From: Bacteroidales bacterium UBA5197
GTDB lineage: Bacteria > Bacteroidota > Bacteroidia > Bacteroidales > Lentimicrobiaceae
Assembly (NCBI GenBank): GCA_002412885.1
Contig: DHVX01000062.1
Coordinates: 33,746-97,745, forward strand
Direction: 5' to 3'
Length of the DNA stretch: 64,000 nt
Under the pieces are notes generated by a model, which did no database searches, had not been told where the DNA came from, and was given only the letters and a program-made list of their open reading frames with translations. Each line of letters opens with the position of its first letter. Position 1 is the first letter of the stretch. Both the position numbers and the translations under genes were made by a program. Below are positions 54,701-62,981 of the stretch, piece by piece.

Positions 54701-55073
54701 AAGTTTCTCCGGTTTTTTCATCAGTTACTCTTCCGGTTACTTTTTTTGGCTGAAAATCCCCGCCTTTATTCCTGGTTGGAGTTATAATGATCTGGCGGTC
54801 GCTTGTCACATATTTTATTTTCTCGCCCTTGAATAGCTGGTCAAGAATATCTTTTATCGTCGTGTTGACAAAAATTGCATCTACCTTCCTTGTAACATCA
54901 ACAACCTCCTCGTTGACAAGGAATGTGAAATCACTCTTTTTCTCTATTTCATTCAGCACATCATTCAACGGAACATTAACCAGATTCAATGTTATTTTTG
55001 TTGACTGTGCATCAAGCCGGGCGGGCACTAAAATGAAAAGGAACAACAGGCCTGTAAGTAAAAATAATCTCAT
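51708..55073 (-). CDS. SusC/RagA-type TonB-linked outer-membrane channel with STN domain
   Basis: The 1121-residue protein has a signal peptide (MRLFLLTGLLFLFILV, cleaved near LDAQ). A secretin/TonB short N-terminal (STN) domain at ~25-95 is the part that talks to FecR. A carboxypeptidase-regulatory-like domain at ~110-185, the TonB plug with RGEKPLLVIDGVPYG, and a 22-strand barrel ending LKLNF complete it. STN shows that import and signalling are joined: ligand binding would release the FecI-type sigma encoded upstream. I chose the ATG at 55073, which starts the signal, over one 60 nt upstream. Confidence 0.94.
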   Translation of the reverse strand: MRLFLLTGLLFLFILVPARLDAQSTKITLNLVNVPLNDVLNEIEKKSDFTFLVNEEVVDVTRKVDAIFVNTTIKDILDQLFKGEKIKYVTSDRQIIITPTRNKGGDFQPKKVTGRVTDEKTGETLIGVTVKIKGTTMGTTTSVDGTYSIDIPLSEAILVFSYVGYEPKEMSTRDVQVINVAMHQVATELESVVVTAFGIRREEKALGYAVQKVDGKGLQTVRPVDVGTSLTGKVAGLSVLNSTEFSAAPELYIRGEKPLLVIDGVPYGNMTLRDVPADDIESLSILKGATASALYGYRGASGAIMITTKKGSAKKGISVSVNSSTMYAAGYLAIPESQSTYGRVVNTATNTAVTNGDGAWGPPLEGQEVIQWDPISRSMKLMPWLPVGKDNFQNFLEPGYILNNNVNIVQQGDLGSFRASASWVKNKGQYPNSMFDKFAYNIGGDIKLRNFTLSSSISYNKQTSPNFGFSGYTGYDPMYSMLIWSSPDWNVLDYKNYWVVPNEVQNTGYTDTNNNPYFDRNERIHSLNKDIFNGTLSLSYNFASWLKATLRSGFDTYSNRQVIRISKGSLVSAGSSTVIENGSQVWGESKLGSYNLGLGRGYSFNNDFLLSADKTFEKFTIDGFVGGTIYYRQDEGTDSRTQGGLSIPGFYSLKASVLPAYVVSNIYRQQVNSLYGRLAFSWNRMAYVEGTLRNDWSSTLSEATRSYLYPSVSGSFVVSELLPEMQWLSLWKLRGSWTSSKTPAGIYDINKVFNITNNAWTNLTSASLPATIYNSNVFPESASTWEIGTAVNVYNNRASADISYYNKRMYDFLQEADITPATGYYRSYINIDEEITRKGVEVTLNGTPVKTSDWQWDISVNWSKYARFYTKLDTTYSEDKPWVKVGERADPYTLYDFQYDPEGNIIHKNGVPLYSAYASKFGNYDPDWIWGVNSTVRYKNWNFYVSVDGRVGGLAQTTTEMYMWRSGSHPNSVTPERYLDATIPGSKNYTGEGVKVVSGSATYDTYGNITSDDRVYAPNDVAVTYESYINTIHAGTAWGGSPSPLEAYSTTFFKIREMSLTYDLPKNICAKFKSQGVSVSAVGQNMFLWSKQFKYSDPDGGYENFSDPSIRYIGFNLKLNF

Positions 55074-55298
55074 ATTATGGTAAGTTTTAAGGTAAAAAAA
55101 GAAAACAAAAATCCCGTTAACTGAAATTATCATTTTCAGATAACTTCAATTTTGCCAATAATTAATAAAATTGATTTAAGAAAAGCAGCTTCATGTAAAG
55201 CCTTGCCTCTGAAACAATAAACCACGGATTCAACAACAGAAAGTTATCCGGCTTATTATTTTAGTTACAGCAGCACATAGGCATCAGACTTTTCAAAA

Positions 55299-56354
55299 TC
55301 AATTAATTATGGAATAAATTATGATTTTTCTTCGGGAAAATGTACCATCAGGCAATGCTTCTGGCTTGACTTCAGTATAGTCAATCGGGGACGAAATTTT
55401 CAAGAGTCTCAATAATTCGCTCAAAGGTTCATTCTCAAATGTTGCCCTGTAACGATATTTTTTAATTTCGTCTCCTCTGATTTCGATATCCACGTTGTAT
55501 TGCAGGCTTATCCTTCTGGCAACTTCACTGATGTTGTCGTTCCGGAAAACGAGTTTGCCATCTTTCCATGCAAAATGCTTGTAAGGATCTCCGGTCTGTA
55601 TATTGAAATTACCGCTTAAGGTATCGTAAGTCATGTGCTCATGAGGTTTCAAACGGGCTATCAGTCCGTCGCTATTATCTGGACAAGCCTTTTGTACAGC
55701 TACTTTACCTTCAATTAAAGTAACTGAAGGAGTGCGAAAATCTTTTTCGGCCCGCACGTTAAATTTGGTTCCTGTTGCTTTAACAGTAAAATAGGGTGTG
55801 CTGACTAAAAAGGGGCTGCTTTCGTCGGAATGAACTTCGAAGTATGCTTCTCCGACAAGGTGAACAATTCGGTTATCGCTGCTGAATTTATCGGGATACA
55901 TCAAGGAGCTGCCAGCATTTAACCACACTTTTGATCCATCAGGCAGTTCCAGCTCGGAAAAAGTTCCAAATGCAGCAACTACCTTATTGTAGGTAATGTT
56001 TGAGTTTGAGCGTTTAAATTCATTCCCTGTATAAAGCCACAACATGGAAATGAGCAAGGGTATAAACAGCATTGCTGCTAGCCTTTGCGCAATCTGCCAT
56101 AAAGTCAAGCCTTTCTGCTTAGCGTTTATTTGGCTTAAAACCTTGGCTAATGCTTTATCGGTAGATAATGGAAATCCGGCAGAAGCTTCCCAGATATTTT
56201 TTGACTGTGCGAAATATTTTTGATTTTCTTCCGATTCGCGAACCCACAATTCCAGCTTCAGGATTTCATCCTTTGAAGCTTTACCTCCAAGATAACTTAC
56301 AATTAAATTATCAACCCAACCGGAATTTGTATTTTTCATATTTTCATCAATCAT
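55299..56354 (-). CDS. FecR family anti-sigma factor
   Basis: The protein of 351 residues has a cytoplasmic N-terminal sigma-binding domain to ~90, one membrane helix at ~92-110 (MLFIPLLISMLWLY), and a FecR periplasmic domain with ELPDGSKVWLNAGSSLMYP. The DUF4974 C-terminal domain (FRNDNISEVARRISLQYNVDIEI) follows. In the Fec scheme it binds the STN domain of SusC and passes the signal to the sigma factor. It is encoded 104 bp after the sigma gene and 225 bp before susC. Confidence 0.92.
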   Translation of the reverse strand: MIDENMKNTNSGWVDNLIVSYLGGKASKDEILKLELWVRESEENQKYFAQSKNIWEASAGFPLSTDKALAKVLSQINAKQKGLTLWQIAQRLAAMLFIPLLISMLWLYTGNEFKRSNSNITYNKVVAAFGTFSELELPDGSKVWLNAGSSLMYPDKFSSDNRIVHLVGEAYFEVHSDESSPFLVSTPYFTVKATGTKFNVRAEKDFRTPSVTLIEGKVAVQKACPDNSDGLIARLKPHEHMTYDTLSGNFNIQTGDPYKHFAWKDGKLVFRNDNISEVARRISLQYNVDIEIRGDEIKKYRYRATFENEPLSELLRLLKISSPIDYTEVKPEALPDGTFSRRKIIIYSIIN

Positions 56355-56458
56355 TATAACGACGTTTTAAAAATTAAAACCCACATCCACAAAACAACAT
56401 TATTTCAAAAAAGCATCAAATAAAGCTTTATGAAACAGATTATTTACCCGGAAAGTTC

Positions 56459-57046
56459 TCAATGAAAAAGTTGATAGATTATCAGACCCAGGAGGAGGAA
56501 ATCCTTTAGCTCTTCTCTCAACATCCCCAATGCTTTACTTAAGCGTGCCTCAACTGTGCGAACGGAAATTGCGAGTTTATCAGCAATTTCCTGATATTTA
56601 AGTGCTTCCATACGGCTCATCCGGAAAACTTCTGCATATTGGATTGGAATTTTATCCAGTGCATGATTGAGATTGGTCTGAAGTTCGGAATATAAAATAT
56701 AATTCTCGGTGTCGTTTTGCGAGAGGATAGCATGGCCGAGGACCAAAGAGATGTATTTATTAGTGATGTCCGTATGGCGCAGGCTATCAATGCTACGATT
56801 CTGAACATTTTTCAAAAGGAAGGATTTGAGCGAAGTGTGAATATCCAGCAAAGAACGGTTCTCCCAGAATTTCAGGAATACTTCCTGAACAATTTCTTCA
56901 GAAATATCTGCATTATGTGTAAACCCGAACGAAAACCGAACCAGGTCAGAATAATATTTCGTAAAAATAACGGTAAATGCGGACTGGTCATTGTTTTTTA
57001 GCTTCGCGAGAAGTATTCGTTCGTACGAGGCCACTAATTCTGACAT
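56459..57046 (-). CDS. ECF sigma-70 factor, FecI/Bacteroides expansion type
   Basis: The sigma factor of 195 residues has region 2 at ~20-85 (FTVIFTKYYSDLVRFSFGF, then EEIVQEVFLKFWENR) and region 4 at ~130-185 (IQYAEVFRMSRMEALKYQEIADKLAISVRTVEARL). Its place before fecR, susC and susD marks it as the regulator of this locus, in the FecI-FecR-SusC mode. An expected transcript start lies about 11 nt upstream, given the -7 box at 57071-57064. Confidence 0.93.
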   Translation of the reverse strand: MSELVASYERILLAKLKNNDQSAFTVIFTKYYSDLVRFSFGFTHNADISEEIVQEVFLKFWENRSLLDIHTSLKSFLLKNVQNRSIDSLRHTDITNKYISLVLGHAILSQNDTENYILYSELQTNLNHALDKIPIQYAEVFRMSRMEALKYQEIADKLAISVRTVEARLSKALGMLREELKDFLLLGLIIYQLFH

Positions 57047-57624
57047 ATCACTCTACTTTTGCACAAAAGTATTCTTTAATTTCAATTATGGATAATGTAT
57101 GAATAAATTTTTTAGCAAGTAACATAATTTTTAAAAATCTGATTATTAACTCTTTATACTAATAATCTGGTGATATCTATTGCTTATAAATCAATTTAAT
57201 ATACTGGTATTCAGTTTCTTAGCTGAAATAGTACGACCTAACTCAATAGGATACATGAACATCTGTAATGAGTGTAAAAATGGAATTTTGAATGCAATCT
57301 TCAGCAGATCATTCGGCGACAATATGAAGTTTAGTATTCGCACTTTTGCCACACCAACCTCCATCAGCCTGCCCTTGAGACAATTAGAAACAATAAACAA
57401 TATGTAAAGTCTCAACCTCCTACAATGGCTGCAATTCACTATCATCAATCTATTTACAACACCTTCAGAAGTTTCCCCGGACAAAAGTGATTTGTAATTT
57501 TAAAATTAAATTTTTGTAATTTTAAACCATCCTGACTTTGAATCTGTTATAATTTGCGGAATTCAGGAAAACCATTATTTCTGGCTAAACCAGAAGTTGT
57601 GGAATTGATTACTAATCCGGTATA
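57047..57624. other. 578-bp AT-rich divergent spacer
   Basis: No convincing gene is seen between the FecI-type sigma gene and the GT39-like gene. Two short overlapping open frames at about 57180-57484 have no family likeness and low complexity. The part from 57480 to 57560 is strongly AT-rich and may include the promoter of the glycosyltransferase gene. Confidence 0.6.
57054..57071. promoter_or_regulatory. Palindromic pair of TACTTTTG boxes, -7 of the sigma gene
   Basis: TACTTTTG at 57054-57061 is followed after 2 nt by its exact reverse complement at 57064-57071. Each strand thus carries a TAnnTTTG box, reading toward the sigma gene on the minus strand and away from it on the plus strand. 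The minus-strand box lies 17 nt upstream of the sigma start codon. Confidence 0.5.
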
Positions 57625-59571
57625 ATGGCTCTACTTATTTTAATAATTGGATTTGTTCTGTTTTTCCTTTCTGTTGGAACAACTACTGCTGCCCGCAACG
57701 GATTTAAGGATACTGCAATTAAAAGTATTCTGTTTTTTTCTTTACTATTGGCTGGCATTACGGAACTAACTTCCTTTTTTAAGGTGCTGAATCATGGTTC
57801 ATTGGTGATCCTATGGTCGGTATTCTCTACCTGTTGTCTGGTGTTACTATATTTAAGAAGATCGCGTTTAAAACTGTTCATCCGAAATCTGAACGACAGC
57901 TTTCAACGTTTCAGGTCGTCTATGGTACATTCGCATAAGATTACATTCTATGCTGTAATGTTTATCCTGGCATTGGTGCTGTTACAAGGCATCATAAATC
58001 CTCCCAACAACTGGTATTCAATGACTTATCACCTGGCCAGAATAACAGCCTGGATAAGTCAGCAATCGCTGAGCCACTTCCCGACTCACATTGTGAGACA
58101 AGTGTATCAACCCCCGTTTGCAGAATTTGTAATTCTTCATGTTAACCTTCTCAGCCTGAACGATTATTTCTCAAATGCTGTGCAGTTTGTATTCCTGATT
58201 TTTTGTCTGATCGTATTATTGTCGCTGCTTGAACTGATTGGGCTTAAACATCAGTTCGGGTGGATAGCTATTGTGTTGCTGATTACCATCCCCGAAGTTA
58301 TACTTCAGGCATCAAGTACACAAAACGATATTGTCGTTTCATTTTTTATTCTGTCAGCAACACTATTCGCAATTAAATCACTGAAAGAGAAAGGTTTGAA
58401 TAATTATGTTTTTCTCGGATTATCTGTTGGATTTGCCATACTCACCAAGGGGACTGCATATATATTTCTTGCTCCTGTTCTTTTGTTTTTTGGCGTTGCT
58501 GTGCTTATAAAAACTTGTAAATTAAGGAAATACTCATTTCTGGTGTTTTCAATTGCTGCGGCGCTGATTGCGATTGCAATAAATGCCGCACATTATTATC
58601 GCAATTATCAGATGAGCGGACACATTCTGGGAGTCAGTGAAGCAGAGCAAAGCCGATATGCCAACGAAATTATGGGCCCTGATATTTTTGTATCAAACTT
58701 TATTAAAAATATAAGCAACCACTTAGGGCCTTATCCATTAAGCAGAATATCAAAAGAAGCGGTTATTCAATTGCATAATCTTGCCGGAATGGATGCAGAT
58801 GATCCCCGTACAAATTTCCCGGGGGAGGTTTACAAAGGTGCGTCTGATCTTCCCACACATGAAGATACCGCCCCTAACCCACTCCACTTTCTGTTGATTC
58901 TTATTGCATTTTTTCTGATTGCGAAAGCGCTGATCCGGAATAATATCAGGGTAAACCGGCTGATACTTTACCTTGCCATCGCCATTTTAATTCAAGCCGT
59001 TCTTTTTAGTTATTACCTGAAATGGCAACCCTGGCATACGCGGTTGCATACCCCGGTTTTCATGCTCTCTATACCTCTGATTTGCTATGCATTCAAAATC
59101 AACGAAAAATATATCAGGTATTTAAAAATGGCTGCAATTATTGCCCTCGGTTATGCGCTGCTGGTTGTTCTGTTCAACAGCTCAAGACCTTACCTGTCAA
59201 CCCGGTTTACCACAAATATTTCGGTAACCGACCATAGATCCAAAAAAATGTATGCCAATAAATTGCATCAATATGAAGAATATGAATCCGTTTCGTCTGA
59301 AATAAAACGGCTTGGATTCAAAAACATCGGACTTATTCTTGGCCGTGAAGACTGGGAATACCCTTTGTTTAAAAATGCTTATACACACCCTCTACGACCA
59401 ATACATATCGAAGTGAAAAATATCTCTGGTTCTGTTTCCGTTGAAAGACCCGAAGTAGATTGTATCATCTCAACTACAGTATATGACAGTGTCATTTATC
59501 ATAATAGTAAACGATTTGAGAACCACACAACAGAGAATAAATTTGTATGGTTCTACTATGTGCTCCGATAG
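57625..59571 (+). CDS. GT39-like polytopic membrane glycosyltransferase
   Basis: The protein of 648 residues has about twelve hydrophobic segments in the first 500 residues and a soluble C-terminal domain. Between helices, the YHLARITAW block and PPFAEFVILH region resemble the first extracytoplasmic loop of PMT/ArnT/GT39-type transferases, which use polyprenyl-linked sugar donors. The acceptor is unknown; lipid A, glycoproteins or surface polysaccharide are possible. It stands alone, divergent from the locus and 129 bp upstream of the SNF2 gene. Confidence 0.72.
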   Translation: MALLILIIGFVLFFLSVGTTTAARNGFKDTAIKSILFFSLLLAGITELTSFFKVLNHGSLVILWSVFSTCCLVLLYLRRSRLKLFIRNLNDSFQRFRSSMVHSHKITFYAVMFILALVLLQGIINPPNNWYSMTYHLARITAWISQQSLSHFPTHIVRQVYQPPFAEFVILHVNLLSLNDYFSNAVQFVFLIFCLIVLLSLLELIGLKHQFGWIAIVLLITIPEVILQASSTQNDIVVSFFILSATLFAIKSLKEKGLNNYVFLGLSVGFAILTKGTAYIFLAPVLLFFGVAVLIKTCKLRKYSFLVFSIAAALIAIAINAAHYYRNYQMSGHILGVSEAEQSRYANEIMGPDIFVSNFIKNISNHLGPYPLSRISKEAVIQLHNLAGMDADDPRTNFPGEVYKGASDLPTHEDTAPNPLHFLLILIAFFLIAKALIRNNIRVNRLILYLAIAILIQAVLFSYYLKWQPWHTRLHTPVFMLSIPLICYAFKINEKYIRYLKMAAIIALGYALLVVLFNSSRPYLSTRFTTNISVTDHRSKKMYANKLHQYEEYESVSSEIKRLGFKNIGLILGREDWEYPLFKNAYTHPLRPIHIEVKNISGSVSVERPEVDCIISTTVYDSVIYHNSKRFENHTTENKFVWFYYVLR

Positions 59572-59700
59572 ATTATAGTTTCTCCGTAATGTTGAAAAGC
59601 CGTCAATTTAGTTAATATCAAACTGAAGAATGCTTTCAGGGAATATGTATTTTTGAAAAATCATTTTCATCATAAGAATTACCGGTAATTACCAGAGAAT

Positions 59701-62361
59701 ATGGAAATCAGGGAAATCATTTTTAATCAGATCAAAAAAGTCAGAGAAGTTCTTCCAAAGACTGAACTAATACATGGCGAATTAAAATTCAATAACAATG
59801 ATTGTCAGATACTTTCGCAATCGGCAATAAGTTTTGAACTGATGGTTAGCCATACTCAGCAAGCCAGACAATTTGAGCTGAAACTGGATGTTTACGATAA
59901 TGATGTGATTCCCGTAAAAGAAGGAGAGCGCAGTGGTTGGGACAGATTTTCTTATGCCTGCCTCCTACAGGTTGAATATGAGCTTAGTCTGCTGGATGCC
60001 CGCGAAGCTTCAGAGCACAAAAAATATACCCGTGAAGGTATGATAAAGCGGGTAATGGATGAGCGCAGGATGAAGGCAGAAAATGCAAAATATCACATAA
60101 AGTGGGCATCAAACATTTATGGAGATCACATTCTTACCAACGAAAACGGCATAAAGTACAAGGTATTTCTAAGAGATTTTGAAAATGAAACCGGCTACAG
60201 CGACAGCATGGATTCAAGGCTGAACAAGCTCGGCACCACCAAACACATTATGTTCGCTTTCAAGGAATTAAAGAACAATCATTCGCTTTATAACCGGATG
60301 GACAAAACCTATCCGTTCATCGAAATATACTGCGATCCGCTGAACGATTACAAAATTACCTGGCATTATCCGCATACCCTGCCCGTGAATGAGCAGTTGC
60401 TTATTTCAAGATACTTCAAAAATACCCGCTTTATTGAGGACAATAAATCCATTTCTTTTCTTGGCTTTTTGAACGAAGCTGCCGCATTTCCGCTTATCCG
60501 CATCCGTCCCGAAGTACAGGAGAAAATCGAAACAGCTTACGAAGAAGAGATGCTTGAAAAGTTGAGTAAGGAGTATCTCCCCGATTATTCATTGATCAAT
60601 GCGGAGCTTTTTCCTTACCAGAAAGAAGGGGTTGAATTTGCATTATTCCGCAAAACAGCGATTATTGCCGACGAAATGGGGCTTGGTAAGACTTTACAGG
60701 CCATTGTAACCGCAATTCAAAAAAAGGCGGTATTCGGATTTCGCAAAACGCTGGTGGTTTGCCCGGCCTCATTAAAAGAACAATGGAAAAAAGAGATTGA
60801 AAAGTTTACCAGCGAAAAAGCCCTTGTAATTGAAGGATTACCTGAAGAACGCGAAATGCAGTATAAAGATGAGGATCATTTTTTCTACATCATCAACTAC
60901 GAAACCATATTGCGCGACCGTATGTCTCTGAATAGATCCGGTTTTGATTTCCTGATACTGGATGAAGCTCAGCGTATTAAAAACTATGAAACCAAAACTG
61001 CATCATCGGTAAGTAAACTGCTGGTGAAACATGTACTGGTGATTACCGGCACGCCCATTGAGAACCGCCTGATCGACATATTTTCACTGGTAAGCGCCAT
61101 AAACCCCTGGTTTTTCGGCCCGCTTTGGGAATTCTCATATCAGCATTGTTTGTTCGATCCGGTTAAACAGAATAAGATCAATGGTTATTATGATCTTCAG
61201 AAATTAAATAAACGGCTCGACAAAATCCTGATACGTCGCGAAAAGCGTAAAGTACTGGAGCAACTGCCCAATGTTCAGCAATTCAATGTTCCGGTGAGCC
61301 TTTCGCCGCTTCAGGCTGAATACCACGCATCATATGCAAGAGGAATTGCCAGTATAATCAGTAAAAAATTCATGACACCTTACGATCTGCAAAAGCTGCA
61401 ATTGCTGCTTGCAAGCATGCGTATGGTATGCGATTCAACTTACCTGATTGACGAAGAAACCAACGAATCGCCAAAGTTGGAAGAGCTGAAATATATTCTG
61501 CTTGAAAAACTTGATGTTGCCAATTCCGACCGAAAAATTATAATCTTCTCAGAATGGTTGAAGGTTCACAAACTCATTGGCCAGGTATTGAGAGAGAACA
61601 ACATTGGTTTTGCTGAGTTGAATGGAACCGTTCCTGTAAAACTCCGTGGCGAGTTGATCCAGCGGTTTGAAAACAACCCTCAGATCAAAATTTTCCTTTC
61701 CACCGAAGCCGGCGGATCGGGCCTTAACCTTCAGGTAGCCGATACCCTGATCAACTTTGAGTTACCCTGGAATCCTGCCAAAAAGAACCAGCGAATCGGA
61801 CGTATCGACCGCCTGGGTCAGAAAAGCAACAAACTCACCATCTTTAACTTTATCACCAAAAACAGTATTGAAGAGCAGATCGCTTCGGGTTTGCTGATCA
61901 AGCAAAACCTTTTTGATGGTGTTCTCGACAGCTCGAGTACCACAAACTTCGTTGATTTTTCTACCAAAGGAAGATCGCAATTTATTCAACAACTTGAAGT
62001 TTTTATTGCTGAAACTAAAAACCAACCTTTGCCAGAGCTTGAAATACCAATTGCTCTTCATGAATCCGCACCAGAAAAAACGGAAAAATCAATTGCCGGG
62101 CAAGGAGTGCTGGATTTGTTTGAGGAACCTGAGGAAACTCCGGCAACAGCTGAGGTTCCCACCATATCCCGGACATCAGCACCAAGCCCTGAGAAAGCTG
62201 AGAAAACACAGGAAATAGAGCAGGTAATGAATAGCGGAATGCAGTTTCTTGCAGGAATTTTTAAAATGGCTACCGGAAAAGACCTTGGCATGAACAGCCA
62301 ATCTATCGAAGTTAATCAGGAAACAGGTGAGGTGGTGATGAAATTTAAACTACCGGTTTAG
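59701..62361 (+). CDS. SNF2-family DNA helicase/ATPase
   Basis: The 886-residue protein has a long N-terminal region (~1-300) of unknown function, followed by a SNF2 helicase core. Its motifs are ADEMGLGKTLQA (motif I), DEAQR (motif II, DEAQ form), ITGTPIENRL (motif III), and the helicase-C part with STEAGGSGLNLQ and QRIGRIDRLGQ (motifs V and VI). It likely remodels DNA- or RNA-bound complexes, as in the RapA/HepA group. The Glu/Pro-rich C-terminal tail (~790-850) is low in complexity. Its stop overlaps the stop of the convergent gldD gene by 4 bp, so there is no spacer. Confidence 0.9.
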   Translation: MEIREIIFNQIKKVREVLPKTELIHGELKFNNNDCQILSQSAISFELMVSHTQQARQFELKLDVYDNDVIPVKEGERSGWDRFSYACLLQVEYELSLLDAREASEHKKYTREGMIKRVMDERRMKAENAKYHIKWASNIYGDHILTNENGIKYKVFLRDFENETGYSDSMDSRLNKLGTTKHIMFAFKELKNNHSLYNRMDKTYPFIEIYCDPLNDYKITWHYPHTLPVNEQLLISRYFKNTRFIEDNKSISFLGFLNEAAAFPLIRIRPEVQEKIETAYEEEMLEKLSKEYLPDYSLINAELFPYQKEGVEFALFRKTAIIADEMGLGKTLQAIVTAIQKKAVFGFRKTLVVCPASLKEQWKKEIEKFTSEKALVIEGLPEEREMQYKDEDHFFYIINYETILRDRMSLNRSGFDFLILDEAQRIKNYETKTASSVSKLLVKHVLVITGTPIENRLIDIFSLVSAINPWFFGPLWEFSYQHCLFDPVKQNKINGYYDLQKLNKRLDKILIRREKRKVLEQLPNVQQFNVPVSLSPLQAEYHASYARGIASIISKKFMTPYDLQKLQLLLASMRMVCDSTYLIDEETNESPKLEELKYILLEKLDVANSDRKIIIFSEWLKVHKLIGQVLRENNIGFAELNGTVPVKLRGELIQRFENNPQIKIFLSTEAGGSGLNLQVADTLINFELPWNPAKKNQRIGRIDRLGQKSNKLTIFNFITKNSIEEQIASGLLIKQNLFDGVLDSSSTTNFVDFSTKGRSQFIQQLEVFIAETKNQPLPELEIPIALHESAPEKTEKSIAGQGVLDLFEEPEETPATAEVPTISRTSAPSPEKAEKTQEIEQVMNSGMQFLAGIFKMATGKDLGMNSQSIEVNQETGEVVMKFKLPV

Positions 62362-62981
62362 GGTTGTTTTTTCCACCGGAATGATTCCAGCATATGCTGA
62401 ATATCGCCTTTCACAAAATCTATCACAGGAGCGAGAGAATCGTTGTTGGGAAGCACATGAAAGTATAGGGCTCCTCTTACGAAATGATGGGTACTGTCAG
62501 TGATAAAAAACTGATAAACAGAGGCTGTTCCCGACCCTTTAATGTCGTATATCAGTCCGTGAACATCTGCCTTCTCATTGTCAATCCGTATTTCTTCTAT
62601 GGCACTTGCTTTAGGTATGTGTTTCATTACCAGTGCATGAGCATCTTCTGTGTATTTTGAGAGATTGTTGTTCACCGCTTTATAGCTGATGTGAATACGA
62701 CCTTTAAAAAGGGGGTAATCAATGTTTATCCAGTAGGGTTCATTTGCCACATTATTGTCGGGAGAAATAATGGCATACACCGGATACTCAAAAGTATATG
62801 GGTAAGTTGTATCAAAAACCTGATATTCTTTTTCAGGAAGATCAATCCTGAAATATCCTCTGGGTTTGGGCATATAAGTATCTCCACAACCAATAAGTGT
62901 TGCCATTGAAGCAACAATAAGCAGAGATAGAATTCGCGGGAAACTGGAAAACTGACGCATAAGATTTAGAACCAATTCCAT
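62358..62981 (-). CDS. gldD: GldD gliding-motility lipoprotein
   Basis: The lipoprotein of 207 residues has the signal ending ATLIGC and the GldD signature block CGDTYMPKPRGYFRIDLPEK. The remainder is a beta-rich periplasmic domain with RGALYFHVLPNNDSLAPV. GldD is needed for gliding and T9SS function in Flavobacterium and is widely kept in the phylum. The ATG at 62981 shares one base with the stop of gldE (TGATG), indicating coupling. An ATG 21 nt inside would give a shorter signal and is also possible. Confidence 0.93.
   Translation of the reverse strand: MELVLNLMRQFSSFPRILSLLIVASMATLIGCGDTYMPKPRGYFRIDLPEKEYQVFDTTYPYTFEYPVYAIISPDNNVANEPYWINIDYPLFKGRIHISYKAVNNNLSKYTEDAHALVMKHIPKASAIEEIRIDNEKADVHGLIYDIKGSGTASVYQFFITDSTHHFVRGALYFHVLPNNDSLAPVIDFVKGDIQHMLESFRWKKQP

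Noticed and set aside
57180..57484. Possible small genes in the 578-bp spacer
   Set aside because: Overlapping frames occur on both strands with no ribosome site, family likeness or coding periodicity that I can see.
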